A stretch of DNA of 64,000 nt from Caenispirillum bisanense (lineage in GTDB: Bacteria; Pseudomonadota; Alphaproteobacteria; Rhodospirillales; Rhodospirillaceae): contig NZ_OCNJ01000001.1 of the NCBI RefSeq assembly GCF_900230255.1, forward strand, positions 186,001 to 250,000, given 5' to 3'. This document shows positions 44,775 through 55,015 of this stretch, one piece after another. Made by a program: the position numbers and the translations under genes. The notes under the pieces were generated by a model. It was not told where the DNA came from and did no database searches. It saw only the letters and a list, made by a program, of their open reading frames with translations. Every line of letters starts with the position of its first letter. Position 1 is the first letter of the stretch.

Positions 44775-45105
44775 CTGCCCCTCGCTTTGGTTGTTCGTTG
44801 ACTTCCCGACTTGGACATTAAACGGCATATACCCCGACGGATCATGGCTTTTTCGCCGTTGGTGGTAGAAATTTCGTATATGCCGCATATGCGCAGGTAT
44901 TTCCCGGCGGCGAATTCTTGCGACGAAGGAGGGGCCTTGCGCGCCAGGGTTCCTGGGACCGCCGCATGGATCGCGTGGCGCGCCGTCGGCGGTGGTATGC
45001 GGGTGCCGTGCAGCATCCTTGACCTGTCGACTCGGGCTCGGCCATGATCGGGGTGTTCAAAATAATCGCCATGCGGCACCCAACCCGCAGGGAGGCTCCT
45101 ACATC
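44775..45105. promoter_or_regulatory. 331-base divergent intergenic region with nested palindromes
   Basis: AT-rich region between the chemoreceptor and the ABC importer. It contains a perfect 10-bp inverted repeat CGGCATATAC (44823-44832) / GTATATGCCG (44876-44885), and palindromes GAAATTTC (44868-44875) and GCATATGC (44885-44892). AACGGC (44821-44826) / GCCGTT (44855-44860) form a further pair. The sites lie near the MCP start and are probably operators for it. No open frame with coding character is present. Confidence 0.5.
45019..45048 (+). promoter_or_regulatory. Candidate promoter of the peptide ABC importer operon
   Basis: TTGACC (45019-45024) and CATGAT (45043-45048) spaced by 18 bases, 58 bases upstream of the substrate-binding protein start. 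Reasonable sigma-70-like match; not otherwise supported. Confidence 0.4.
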
Positions 45106-46701
45106 ATGATGCTTCGTACCGTTTGCGCCGCCGCCGTGGTGGCGCTGTCCACCGCCTTCGGCAGCGTGTCCTTGCAGGCCGCGACGCCCAAGGACATGGC
45201 CGTCATCGCCTGGCAGCTCGACGAGCTGATCACGCTCGACCCCGCCGAGGCTTACGAGTTTTCGGGCGCCGAGCTGGCGGCCAACCTCTACGACCGGCTG
45301 GTCTATTACGACATCGAGAACACCGACGACATCAAGGGCGGCATCGCCGAAAGCTGGACCGTTTCCGACGACGGCAAGACCTTCACCTTCAAGATCCGCG
45401 ACGGCCTGAAGTTCCACTCGGGCAACCCGGTCACCGCCGAGGATGCGGCGTGGTCGCTGCAGCGCGTGGTGAAGCTGAACAAGGGCCCCGCCTTCATCCT
45501 CACGGAATTCGGCCTGACGCCGGAGAACGTCGACCAGAAGGTGCGCGCCACCGACCCGCAGACCCTGGTGTTCGAGGCCGACAAGGCCTACGCCCCGACC
45601 TTCGTGCTGAACAACCTGGGCAGCTGGGTCAGCTCCGTCCTCGACAAGAAGACGGTGATGGAGCACGAGAAGGACGGCGACCTCGGCAATGCCTGGCTGA
45701 AGACCAACGAAGCCGGCTCCGGCCCCTTCACGCTGAACGCCTGGAAGCCCAACGAGCTGGTCATGCTCGACCGCTTCGAGGACTATTGGCGCGGCGCGCC
45801 CGCCATGAAGCGGGTCGCGCTCCGCCACATCCCGGAAAGCGCGCCGCAGCGCCTGCTGCTGGAGAAGGGTGATGCCGACATCGCCCGCAACCTCTCGCCC
45901 GACGACATCGCCGCCCTGTCCAAGCGCGACGACGTCGGCATCCGCAACGTCCCGCAGGGCGCCATCTACTACCTCGGCCTCAACCAGAAGAACGAGACGC
46001 TGGCCAAGCCCGAGGTGCGCGAGGCGCTGAAGTGGCTGGTCGACTACGACAGCATCGAGAAGAACATCCTGCAGGGCACCAAGGTGCAGCACCAGTCGTT
46101 CCTGCCGGCCGGCTTCCTCGGCGCCATCGACGACCAGCCCTACAGCTACGACCTGGACAAGGCCAAGGCGCTGCTGGAGAAGGCCGGCGTCGGCGACGGC
46201 TTCGAGGTCACCATGGACGTCCGCAACACCTATCCGACGGCGGACGTGGCGCAGGCCATCCAGGCCATGTGGGCCAAGGCCGGCATCGACCTGGAGATCA
46301 TCCCGGGCGACAACAAGCAGACCCTGACCAAGTACCGCGCCCGCCAGCACGACATCTACATCGGTCGCTGGGCGCCGGACTACCTCGACCCGCACTCCAA
46401 CGCCCAGGGCTTCGCCTGGAACCCGAACAACGCCGACGACAGCGACTTCAAGTTGCTGGCCTGGCGCAACGCCTGGGACATCCCCGAGATGACCAAGCAG
46501 ACCGAGGCGGCGCTGGCCGAGAAGGACACCGCCAAGCGCCGGCAGATGTACCAGGACATGCAGCGCGAGCACCAGAAGGTCTCGCCCTTCGTCATCATGT
46601 TCCAGGACATCGCCGTCATCGCCGAGCGCAAGGGCGTGACGGGCTTCGAGGTCGGACCGAACTTCGACGTCGTCTACTACCGCAACATCACCAAAGAGTG
46701 A
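45106..46701 (+). CDS. Peptide/nickel-type ABC transporter substrate-binding protein
   Basis: 531 residues of the SBP_bac_5 (DppA/OppA/NikA) family. Signal peptide (about 1-25, SVSLQA-ATPKD), then the family pattern LDPAEAYEFSGAELAANLYDRLVYYD, IAESWTVSDDGKTFTFKIRDGLKFHSGNPVTAEDAAWSLQRV, and RQHDIYIGRWAPDYLDPHSNAQGF. It delivers peptides or similar solutes to the permease pair encoded downstream. GGGAGG lies about 10 bases before the first ATG. First gene of a five-gene importer operon. Confidence 0.92.
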   Translation: MMLRTVCAAAVVALSTAFGSVSLQAATPKDMAVIAWQLDELITLDPAEAYEFSGAELAANLYDRLVYYDIENTDDIKGGIAESWTVSDDGKTFTFKIRDGLKFHSGNPVTAEDAAWSLQRVVKLNKGPAFILTEFGLTPENVDQKVRATDPQTLVFEADKAYAPTFVLNNLGSWVSSVLDKKTVMEHEKDGDLGNAWLKTNEAGSGPFTLNAWKPNELVMLDRFEDYWRGAPAMKRVALRHIPESAPQRLLLEKGDADIARNLSPDDIAALSKRDDVGIRNVPQGAIYYLGLNQKNETLAKPEVREALKWLVDYDSIEKNILQGTKVQHQSFLPAGFLGAIDDQPYSYDLDKAKALLEKAGVGDGFEVTMDVRNTYPTADVAQAIQAMWAKAGIDLEIIPGDNKQTLTKYRARQHDIYIGRWAPDYLDPHSNAQGFAWNPNNADDSDFKLLAWRNAWDIPEMTKQTEAALAEKDTAKRRQMYQDMQREHQKVSPFVIMFQDIAVIAERKGVTGFEVGPNFDVVYYRNITKE

Positions 46702-46712
46702 CGGCCGCCGGC

Positions 46713-47813
46713 ATGGCCCGAGACCACACCCCCGAGGCGATGGTTCCACCGCCTCAGATCGCCGGCAAGGGAGGGCGCCGCCGCGGCGCCCTCTCCGCCA
46801 CTCCGCAATGGGCGGCGAGCGGCCTGCGCCTGCTGGTGACCATGGTCGTCACCTTCCTCGGCCTGCTCGCGGTCACCTTCTTCATCGGCCGCGTGGTGCC
46901 CATCGACCCGGTGCTGGCCGCCGTCGGCGACCGTGCCAGCGGCGAGACCTACGAGGCCATGCGCCGCGAGCTGGGGCTGCACCTGCCGCTGTGGCAGCAG
47001 TTCCTGATCTACGTCGGCAAGGCGCTGCAGGGCGACTTCGGCACCTCGGTGCTGACGTCCAACCCGGTGCTGGAGGACGTGAAGCGCGTCTTCCCCGCCA
47101 CCCTGGAACTGGCGACGGTGGCGACCTTCATCGGCATCATCTTCGGCATCCCGGCCGGCGTGCTGGCGGCGGTGAAGCGCGGCACCTGGGTCGACCACGT
47201 CATCCGCGTCATCGGGCTCATGGGCTATTCGGTGCCGGTGTTCTGGCTCGGCCTCATGGGGCTGCTGATCCTTTACGCCCGCCTCGACCTGGTGGCCGGG
47301 CCCGGGCGCATCGACCTGCTGTACGAAGGGATGGTGCCGAGCTTCACCGGCGTGATCCTGCTCGATGCCGCCCTCGCGGGGGAGTGGGACGTGTTCTGGA
47401 ACGCCGTGTCGCACATCGTGCTGCCGGCCTCGATCCTCGGCTACTTCAGCCTCGCCTACATCAGCCGCATGACCCGCAGCTTCATGCTCGAACAATTGCG
47501 CCAGGAATACATCACCACGGCGCGCGTCAAGGGCCTGCCCGAGCGCACGGTGGTCTGGCGCCATGCCCTCGGCAATGCCTGGGTGCCGCTGGTGACGGTG
47601 ATCGCCCTGTCCTACGGCACGCTGCTGGAGGGCTCGGTGCTGACCGAAATCGTGTTCTCGTGGCCGGGGCTCGGGTCCTACATCACCAACTCGCTGCTCA
47701 ACGCCGACATGAACGCGGTGCTCGGCGGGACCGTGGTGGTGGGCTGCGTGTTCATCGGCCTGAACCTGCTGTCCGACTTCCTGTATCGCAAGCTCGATCC
47801 GAGGGCGCGCTGA
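46713..47813 (+). CDS. Peptide-type ABC transporter permease (DppB-like)
   Basis: 366 residues. A ~35-residue cytoplasmic N-terminal extension precedes six membrane segments. DppB features: VTFFIGRVVPIDPVLAAVGDRAS, LGLHLPLWQQFLIYVGKALQGDFGTSV, and the EAA loop YITTARVKGLPERTVVWRHALGNAWVPLVTV. It follows the binding protein by 11 bases. Confidence 0.92.
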   Translation: MARDHTPEAMVPPPQIAGKGGRRRGALSATPQWAASGLRLLVTMVVTFLGLLAVTFFIGRVVPIDPVLAAVGDRASGETYEAMRRELGLHLPLWQQFLIYVGKALQGDFGTSVLTSNPVLEDVKRVFPATLELATVATFIGIIFGIPAGVLAAVKRGTWVDHVIRVIGLMGYSVPVFWLGLMGLLILYARLDLVAGPGRIDLLYEGMVPSFTGVILLDAALAGEWDVFWNAVSHIVLPASILGYFSLAYISRMTRSFMLEQLRQEYITTARVKGLPERTVVWRHALGNAWVPLVTVIALSYGTLLEGSVLTEIVFSWPGLGSYITNSLLNADMNAVLGGTVVVGCVFIGLNLLSDFLYRKLDPRAR

Positions 47814-47814
47814 C

Positions 47815-48732
47815 ATGACTGCTACCACCCCGCGCTCCCTCCGCTCCTGGCTGCTCGACGACGCGCCGGCGTCGCGCCGGCAGGCGTGGTTCGGCCGCAC
47901 CTATCGCGGCTGGCTGCACTTCCGCCGCAACCCGCTGGCCGTCACCGGCCTCGCCATCGTGCTGGTGCTGCTGCTGGTGGCGGCCGTCGGGCCGCTGCTC
48001 GCGCCGCACTCGCCCTACGACCAGAACCTCGACATGCGGCTGATGCCGCCGGGGACGGAGGGCTACCTGCTCGGCTCCGACGAACTCGGCCGCGACATCC
48101 TGTCGCGCGTGCTCTACGGCGCCCGCATCACCCTCTACATCGTCATCCTGGTGGCGATCATCGTCGCACCGCTCGGGCTGCTGATCGGCACCGTCGCCGG
48201 CTACTTCGGCGGCTGGATCGACACCCTGCTCATGCGCGTCACCGACATCTTCCTCGCCTTCCCGCGGCTCATCCTGGCGCTGGCCCTGGTGGCGGCGCTG
48301 GGGCCGGGCATCGAGAACGCGGTGATCGCCATCGCCATCACCACCTGGCCGCCCTATGCCCGCATCGCCCGCGCCGAAACCCTGACCATCCGCCGCAGCG
48401 ACTTCATCGCCGCCGCCCGGCTGCAGGGGGCGTCGTCGGCGCGGATCATCGTGCGGCAGGTGATGCCGCTGTGCACGTCGTCGGTCATCGTGCGGGTGAC
48501 GCTCGACATGGCCGGCATCATCCTTACCGCCGCCGGCCTCGGCTTCCTCGGCCTCGGTGCCCAGCCGCCGAGCCCGGAGTGGGGCGCCATGGTCGCCTCG
48601 GGCCGCAAGTTCCTGCTCGACCAGTGGTGGGTGGCGGCCATGCCCGGCATCGCCATCTTCGTCGTGTCGCTCGGCTTCAACCTGCTCGGCGACGGCCTGC
48701 GCGACGTGCTCGACCCGAAGAGCGGGAGCTGA
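47815..48732 (+). CDS. Peptide-type ABC transporter permease (DppC-like)
   Basis: 305 residues. Cytoplasmic N-terminus, then six membrane segments. DppC features: LGSDELGRDILSRVLYGARITL, GTVAGYFGGWIDTLLMRVTDIFLAFPRLILALALVAALGPG, and the EAA loop FIAAARLQGASSARIIVRQVMPLC. It starts 1 base after the DppB-like stop, so translation is coupled. The C-terminus ends LNLLGDGLRDVLDPKSGS, the standard family ending. Confidence 0.93.
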   Translation: MTATTPRSLRSWLLDDAPASRRQAWFGRTYRGWLHFRRNPLAVTGLAIVLVLLLVAAVGPLLAPHSPYDQNLDMRLMPPGTEGYLLGSDELGRDILSRVLYGARITLYIVILVAIIVAPLGLLIGTVAGYFGGWIDTLLMRVTDIFLAFPRLILALALVAALGPGIENAVIAIAITTWPPYARIARAETLTIRRSDFIAAARLQGASSARIIVRQVMPLCTSSVIVRVTLDMAGIILTAAGLGFLGLGAQPPSPEWGAMVASGRKFLLDQWWVAAMPGIAIFVVSLGFNLLGDGLRDVLDPKSGS

Positions 48733-48735
48733 CCC

Positions 48736-50342
<1,607 letters not shown>

Positions 50343-50378
50343 CGGGTTCCGATCTCATTCGGTCGGACCCTGCGATCA

Positions 50379-50396
50379 GGGGCGCGACTGCGCCCC
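50379..50396. terminator. Candidate hairpin between convergent genes
   Basis: Perfect 7-bp stem GGGGCGC/GCGCCCC with a GACT loop, 37 bases after the ABC ATPase stop and 22 bases from the end of the convergent small lipoprotein gene. No T tract follows on either strand, so termination efficiency is doubtful. Confidence 0.35.
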
Positions 50397-50417
50397 CGCG
50401 CCGGAGCGCAAATGGCC

Positions 50418-50624
50418 TCACTGCGGCGGGACGATGACGTAGTAGCGGCTGTCGTCCTCGTCGTAGTACCAGCCCGGCTTCCACGAGTCGCTGTAGACGA
50501 TGGAGCCGGGCCGCTGGCCGGCCACCTGCGGGTCGGTGCGGTAGTCGTAGGCGGTGCCCGGCGCGCCGGAACAGGCGGCGAGCAGCGCGGCTGCGGCGGC
50601 GAGGGGGAGGGCGGTGCGGAGCAT
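50418..50624 (-). CDS. Small lipoprotein, unknown
   Basis: 68 residues. MLRTALPLAAAAALLAACSG is a lipoprotein signal with lipobox LAAC. The mature part is Tyr/Asp/Pro-rich (YDYRTDPQVAGQRPGSIVYSDSWKPGWYYDEDDSRYYVIVPPQ). It resembles other short unknown alphaproteobacterial lipoproteins; no function is proposed. Lies 30 bases downstream of the MarR regulator on the same strand. Confidence 0.7.
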   Translation of the reverse strand: MLRTALPLAAAAALLAACSGAPGTAYDYRTDPQVAGQRPGSIVYSDSWKPGWYYDEDDSRYYVIVPPQ

Positions 50625-50654
50625 GGCGGTCGTCCTGCGGTAGAAGGATTTCCC

Positions 50655-51188
50655 CTAGTCTACGCCGGACCCACCCCCGCGTGCCATGGCTGCCGCATGC
50701 AGCTTGGCGAGCAGCCGGTCGAGCGTCGCCGTTTCCCCCTCGTCCAGGCTAGCCAGCAGATCGGCCTCGTAGCGCAGGGCGGCGGGCACGATCTCGCGGT
50801 AGACGGCGCGGCCCTTGGCGGTCAGCGCCAGCGCCGAGCGGCGGCGGTCGCTGCTGTCGGTGTCGCGGCTGACGAGCCCCGCCTGCACCATGCGGGCGAT
50901 GGCGCGGCTGACCTGCACCTTGTCCATGGCCGTGCGGGCGGCGACCGAGTTGGCGCTCACCGGTTCCGGCCCCGCCTCGTCGAGCCCGAGCACGGCCATG
51001 ACCCGCCATTCCGGGATGGTCAGGCCGAAGCGTTCCTCGTAGATCGCCGCGACGGCGCGGCTGATGACGTTGGCCAGCACCGACAGGCGGTAGGGGATGA
51101 AGTGGTCGAGCGACAGCGGCTCGGCCGTGTCCGCCGCCGCGTCCGCCGCCTCGGGTGGTCGTCGGTCAGCCTGGAATCCGGTCATCAT
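50655..51188 (-). CDS. MarR-family regulator divergent from the homogentisate operon
   Basis: 177 residues. MarR winged helix: LTIPEWRVMAVLGLDEAG, the recognition region VSANSVAARTAMDKVQVSRAIARMVQAGLVSRDTDSSDRRRSALALTAKG with the wing DRRR. The N-terminus (LSLDHFIPYRLSVLANVISRAVAAIYEE) is a dimerisation helix. It faces hmgA across 123 bases that contain a clear palindrome, the standard layout for a MarR repressor of a catabolic operon and of itself. It is likely released by a pathway intermediate. The first or second Met may be used. Confidence 0.88.
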   Translation of the reverse strand: MMTGFQADRRPPEAADAAADTAEPLSLDHFIPYRLSVLANVISRAVAAIYEERFGLTIPEWRVMAVLGLDEAGPEPVSANSVAARTAMDKVQVSRAIARMVQAGLVSRDTDSSDRRRSALALTAKGRAVYREIVPAALRYEADLLASLDEGETATLDRLLAKLHAAAMARGGGSGVD

Positions 51189-51209
51189 GCCCCCTCACCG
51201 CATTTGTCC

Positions 51210-51238
51210 TTGGAAGTGGTTTCATTTGAAACTAACGT
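51210..51238 (+). promoter_or_regulatory. hmg operon promoter with a MarR-type operator in its spacer
   Basis: TTGGAA (51210-51215) and TAACGT (51233-51238) are 17 bases apart. The palindrome GTTTCA-TT-TGAAAC (51219-51232) fills the spacer. Binding of a dimeric MarR protein there would block RNA polymerase. The same site is within reach of the divergent regulator gene's promoter. Confidence 0.6.
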
Positions 51239-51311
51239 AGGCGAAGGCGGCGGGCAAGCCATGGGGCGGCCGCGCCGCGAAGCAAGAAAACTCCAGGGAG
51301 GCGACGCACCC

Positions 51312-52436
51312 ATGAAGAACTGGATCTCCTTTCCGCACGTGGAAGGCCGCGCCAGCCGCCAGGCCCACTGCGACCTGCCGGAGGGGACCTACGAGCAGGA
51401 GATGGGCCGCGAGGGCTTCTTCGGCCCCGCCTCTCAGCTGCACCACAAGCACCCGCCGACCGGCTGGGTCAAGTGGGAAGGACCGCTGCGCCCGCGCGCC
51501 TTCGATTTGAACAAGGTGCGCGAGGTCGGCCCCGACCCCTGGGCGGCGCAGCTGGTGCTGCACAACGCCGCCACCAAGGTCCGCTTCTGGCGCACCGAGG
51601 GGACGATGGAGGCGCTCGCCCGCAACGCCGACGGCGACGACATCCTGTTCTTCCACGAAGGCCGCGGCCACTTCTTCTGCGACTACGGCCACATGACCTT
51701 CCGCGACGGCGACTATATCGTCGTGCCGCGCGGCGTGCAGTGGCGCCTGGAATGCGACGAGCCGGCCCAGGTGCTGATGATCGAGGCGACCGGGGACAGT
51801 TTCAAGCTGCCGGCCAAGGGCATCATGGGCACCCACGCCATCTTCGACCCGGCCGTGCTGGAGGTGCCGCGCATCGACGAGGCCTTCCAGGACCAGTACA
51901 GCGAGCGCGAGACCGCCTGCCTCATCAAGCGCGAAGACACGGTGTCGATGGTCACCTACGGCTTCAACCCGCTGGACGCGGTGGGCTGGCACGGCGATCT
52001 GGCCCCGGTGAAGCTGAACTGGCGCGACATCCGCCCGCTCATGAGCGCCCGCTATCACGTGCCGCCGTCGGCCCACACCACCTTCCTGTCGGGCCGGGTG
52101 ATCGTCTGCACCTTCGCGCCGCGGCCCATCGAATCCGATCCCGGCGCGTTGAAACTGCCGTACTTCCACGCCAACGTGGATTTCGACGAGTTCATCTTCT
52201 ACCACCGCGGCCAGTTCTTCTCGCGCGACAACATCCATCCGGGCATGACCACCTATCACCCCATCGGCTTCCCGCACGGCCCGCACCCCAAGGCCTACGA
52301 GACGGCCATGCAGTACAGCCGCAAGGAGACCGACGAGGTGGCGGTGATGGTCGACACCCGCGACATGCTGCGCGTTCCCAACCTGCCGGACGGCGTCGAG
52401 TGGAGCGACTACTACAAGTCCTGGCAACAGAAATAG
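51312..52436 (+). CDS. hmgA: Homogentisate 1,2-dioxygenase-like protein
   Basis: 374 residues, shorter than the ~430 of classical HmgA. The cupin core keeps the HGD-type iron-ligand region YFHANVDFDEFIFYHRGQFFSRDNIHPGMTTYHPIGFPHGPHPKAYE, providing His, Glu and His ligands. GHFFCDYGHMTFRDGDYIVVPRGVQWRLE is the N-terminal cupin. It should open the homogentisate ring to maleylacetoacetate. The neighbours encode the next two steps (isomerase and hydrolase), which strongly supports the assignment. Start ATG 51312 has GGGAGG about 13 bases upstream. Confidence 0.88.
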   Translation: MKNWISFPHVEGRASRQAHCDLPEGTYEQEMGREGFFGPASQLHHKHPPTGWVKWEGPLRPRAFDLNKVREVGPDPWAAQLVLHNAATKVRFWRTEGTMEALARNADGDDILFFHEGRGHFFCDYGHMTFRDGDYIVVPRGVQWRLECDEPAQVLMIEATGDSFKLPAKGIMGTHAIFDPAVLEVPRIDEAFQDQYSERETACLIKREDTVSMVTYGFNPLDAVGWHGDLAPVKLNWRDIRPLMSARYHVPPSAHTTFLSGRVIVCTFAPRPIESDPGALKLPYFHANVDFDEFIFYHRGQFFSRDNIHPGMTTYHPIGFPHGPHPKAYETAMQYSRKETDEVAVMVDTRDMLRVPNLPDGVEWSDYYKSWQQK

Positions 52437-52516
52437 GACCTACGGCGCGACCGCGCCGCGCGGCTTCTGCCGCGGGAGCCAAGCGGCCAAGGGCCGCGCC
52501 CGGCGCCTGAGGGACC

Positions 52517-52540
52517 CTGGTGATCGGTGACGATCACCAG
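52517..52540 (+). promoter_or_regulatory. Intercistronic stem-loop with a GTGA tetraloop
   Basis: Perfect 10-bp stem CTGGTGATCG/CGATCACCAG closed by GTGA, a GNRA-class tetraloop, between hmgA and the hydrolase gene. It is followed by AAAACAAG rather than T residues, so it is not an intrinsic terminator on the plus strand. It ends 31 bases before the next start codon. Confidence 0.6.
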
Positions 52541-52571
52541 AAAACAAGACCACTAGGGAGAAAAAGCCCCC

Positions 52572-53594
52572 ATGAAACTCGCCAGCCTGAAGGACGGCCG
52601 CGACGGCCGGCTCGTGATCGTCTCGCGCGGCCTGACCTTGTGCACGGCGCCGACCGACATCGCGGCCACCCTGCAGGACGCCCTCGACCGGTGGGAGCAG
52701 GTGGAGGGGCCGTTGCGCACCCGCTACGACGCGCTCAACGCCGGCAAGGTGGCGGAAGCGCTGCCCTTCGACCAGACCGCCTGCGCCAGCCCCCTGCCGC
52801 GCGCCTACCAGTGGGCCGACGGCTCGGCCTACGTCAACCACGTGGAGCTGGTGCGCAAGGCGCGCGGGGCGGAGATGCCGGAGAGCTTCTGGACCGACCC
52901 GCTCATGTACCAGGGCGGCTCCGACGCCTTCCTCGCGCCGCACGACCCCATCGTCATGGCCGACGAAGCCTGGGGCATCGACTTCGAGGGCGAGGTGGCG
53001 GTGGTCACCGGCGACGTCCCCATGGGCGCGTCCGAGGCGCAGGCGGCCGATGCCATCCGGCTGGTGATGCTGGTCAACGACGTGTCCTTGCGCGGCCTCA
53101 TCCCCGGCGAGCTCGCCAAGGGCTTCGGCTTCTTCCAGTCCAAGCCGTCGAGCGCCTTCTCGCCGGTGGCCGTGACGCCCGACGAGTTGGGCGAGGCGTG
53201 GCGCGACGGCAAGGTCTGCCGGCCGCTGGTCAGCCACCTCAACGGCCAGAAGTTCGGCGAGCCCGACGCCGGCACCGACATGACCTTCAACTTCCCGAAG
53301 CTGGTCGCCCATGCGGCGAAGACCCGGCCGCTCGGCGCCGGGGCGATCATCGGCTCGGGCACGGTGTCCAACAAGCAGGGCACCGACCACGGCACCTCCA
53401 TCGCCGAGGGCGGCGTCGGCTATTCCTGCATCGCCGAAGTGCGCATGATCGAAACCATCCGCGACGGCAAGCCGGCCACCGGCTTCATGAAGTTCGGCGA
53501 CCGCATCCGCATCGAGATGTTCGACGCCGCCGGCGCCAGCATCTTCGGCGCCATTGAGCAGGAGGTGCGGCGCTACGAGGGGAGCGGGGCATGA
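52572..53594 (+). CDS. Fumarylacetoacetase (FAH family)
   Basis: 340 residues. The FAH fold signatures are visible: DFEGEVAVVTGDVPMGAS with the metal-binding Asp/Glu, LVNDVSLRGLIPGEL, GFFQSKPSSAFSPVAVTPDELG, and GAGAIIGSGTVSN. It belongs to the short (~330-340 residue) bacterial clade rather than the ~420-residue eukaryotic type. In this operon it should hydrolyse fumarylacetoacetate to fumarate and acetoacetate. Ribosome-binding site AGGGAG lies about 15 bases upstream. Confidence 0.88.
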   Translation: MKLASLKDGRDGRLVIVSRGLTLCTAPTDIAATLQDALDRWEQVEGPLRTRYDALNAGKVAEALPFDQTACASPLPRAYQWADGSAYVNHVELVRKARGAEMPESFWTDPLMYQGGSDAFLAPHDPIVMADEAWGIDFEGEVAVVTGDVPMGASEAQAADAIRLVMLVNDVSLRGLIPGELAKGFGFFQSKPSSAFSPVAVTPDELGEAWRDGKVCRPLVSHLNGQKFGEPDAGTDMTFNFPKLVAHAAKTRPLGAGAIIGSGTVSNKQGTDHGTSIAEGGVGYSCIAEVRMIETIRDGKPATGFMKFGDRIRIEMFDAAGASIFGAIEQEVRRYEGSGA

Positions 53595-54238
53595 AGCTCT
53601 ACGGCTACTGGCGCTCGTCGACCGCCTATCGGGTGCGCATCGCGCTGAACCTGAAGGGCCTGACCGCCGAGCACGTGCCGGTGCACCTGGTGCGCGACGG
53701 CGGCGAGCACCACCGGCCGGAGTACAAGGCGCTCAACCCGCAGGAGGCGGTGCCGACGCTGGTGACCGACGGCGGGGCGGTGCTCACCCAGTCGCTCGCC
53801 ATCTGCGAATGGCTGGAGGAACGCCACCCCCGCCCGCCGCTGCTGCCGCCCGATTCGGAGGCACGCGCGCGGGTACGGGCCTTCGCACTCGCCATCGGCT
53901 GCGAGATCCATCCGCTCACCAACCTGCGGGTGCTGTCGCACCTGACCGGCGCCATGGGCCTGTCGGATGCCGACAAGCTGGCGTGGTACCGCCACTGGAC
54001 GACGGTCGGGCTGGCGCAGCTGGAGGCGCTGGTGGCCGGGCATCCGGGCACCGGCCGCTTCGTGCAGGGCGACTCGCCGACGCTGGCCGACGTCTGCCTG
54101 GTGCCGCAGCTCTACAATGCCCGGCGCTTCGAGGTGGACCTGGCGCCCTATCCGACGCTGGTCCGCATCGACTCCGCATGTCGGGAATTGCCCGCCTTCG
54201 CCGCGGCGGCGCCGGAACAGCAGCCGGACGCCGTCTGA
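53591..54238 (+). CDS. maiA: Maleylacetoacetate isomerase (zeta-class GST)
   Basis: 215 residues. The zeta-class signature is WRSSTAYRVRIALNLKGL at 8-25, with the catalytic Ser, followed by NPQEAVPTLV, LTQSLAICEWLEERHP and ALAIGCEIHPLTNLRVL in the helical domain. It isomerises maleylacetoacetate to fumarylacetoacetate with glutathione. It overlaps the hydrolase gene by 4 bases (ATGA), completing hmgA-fahA-maiA. Confidence 0.93.
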   Translation: MKLYGYWRSSTAYRVRIALNLKGLTAEHVPVHLVRDGGEHHRPEYKALNPQEAVPTLVTDGGAVLTQSLAICEWLEERHPRPPLLPPDSEARARVRAFALAIGCEIHPLTNLRVLSHLTGAMGLSDADKLAWYRHWTTVGLAQLEALVAGHPGTGRFVQGDSPTLADVCLVPQLYNARRFEVDLAPYPTLVRIDSACRELPAFAAAAPEQQPDAV

Positions 54239-54347
54239 CGCCTGTCGCGCGCCCCGGCGAAAGTGATACAATGTGGCGCGCACAGCGCGTTGGAATGAAC
54301 CATAAGGTGCCGAAGCGGGCACCACAGGGATGGGGACGGCAGGGGCC

Positions 54348-54914
54348 ATGAGCCAGGCACTTCAGATCATCCGGCAGGAACACCGCAACCTGTTCCGCGT
54401 CGCCAGCATGCTCGACGCCGTGCTGCACGACGCGCGGGAGACGCCGGATCTGGCCTTCGTGCGGCACGTGATCGAGTACATCGACACCTTCACCGACCGC
54501 TACCACCACCCCAAGGAAGACCGCTACCTCTTCGCCGCCTTGCGTCGCCGCGACCGCACGGCGGAGGCGATCATCGAGGAACTGGAGTCGGAACACGCCG
54601 GCTGCCCCGGTGCCCTGGCGCGCTTCAAGGACACGCTGGCCGCCTGCGAACGCGGCGAGCCGGGATCGGCCGACGAGTTGCGGGACAAGGCGGCGCAGTA
54701 CCTCAAGTTCCTCATCAAGCACATGCAGAAGGAAGAGGCGATCGTCATGCCCATGGCCCAGCAGGTGCTGTCGGCCGAGGACTGGGCCGAGATCGACGCC
54801 GCCTTCGCCGACAACCGCGACCCGCTGTTCAGCACGGACGCGAAGGAAGACATGCGCCGCCTCTATAGCCGGCTGGTGAACGAGGCCCCGGCGCCTTACG
54901 GCGTGGGTGGGTGA
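54348..54914 (+). CDS. Hemerythrin HHE-domain protein
   Basis: 188 residues from ATG 54348, with AGGGG upstream. The HHE pattern is complete: H12 (QEHRNLF), H40, H53-H54 with E57 (RYHHPKEDRYLF), H83 (SEHAG), H125 and E129 (KHMQKEE). It would bind a di-iron centre and oxygen, NO or act in iron handling. The 110 bases after maiA suggest a separate promoter. Next to an oxygen-requiring dioxygenase operon, an oxygen-related role is tempting but unproven. Confidence 0.88.
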   Translation: MSQALQIIRQEHRNLFRVASMLDAVLHDARETPDLAFVRHVIEYIDTFTDRYHHPKEDRYLFAALRRRDRTAEAIIEELESEHAGCPGALARFKDTLAACERGEPGSADELRDKAAQYLKFLIKHMQKEEAIVMPMAQQVLSAEDWAEIDAAFADNRDPLFSTDAKEDMRRLYSRLVNEAPAPYGVGG

Positions 54915-55015
54915 GGGCGGGTGGGTTGCTAGGTCTCTCCCACGCGCCTGTTGCGATTGTAATTAGGGGGTGCTATTGAGCGTCCGATCAACTGACGCTT
55001 TTTTCGAGGGCTGCT

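Noticed and set aside
50412..51311. N-terminal extension of the homogentisate dioxygenase frame across the MarR gene
   Set aside because: The frame is open upstream only because of base composition. A clear MarR gene occupies the opposite strand, and the dioxygenase begins normally at 51312.
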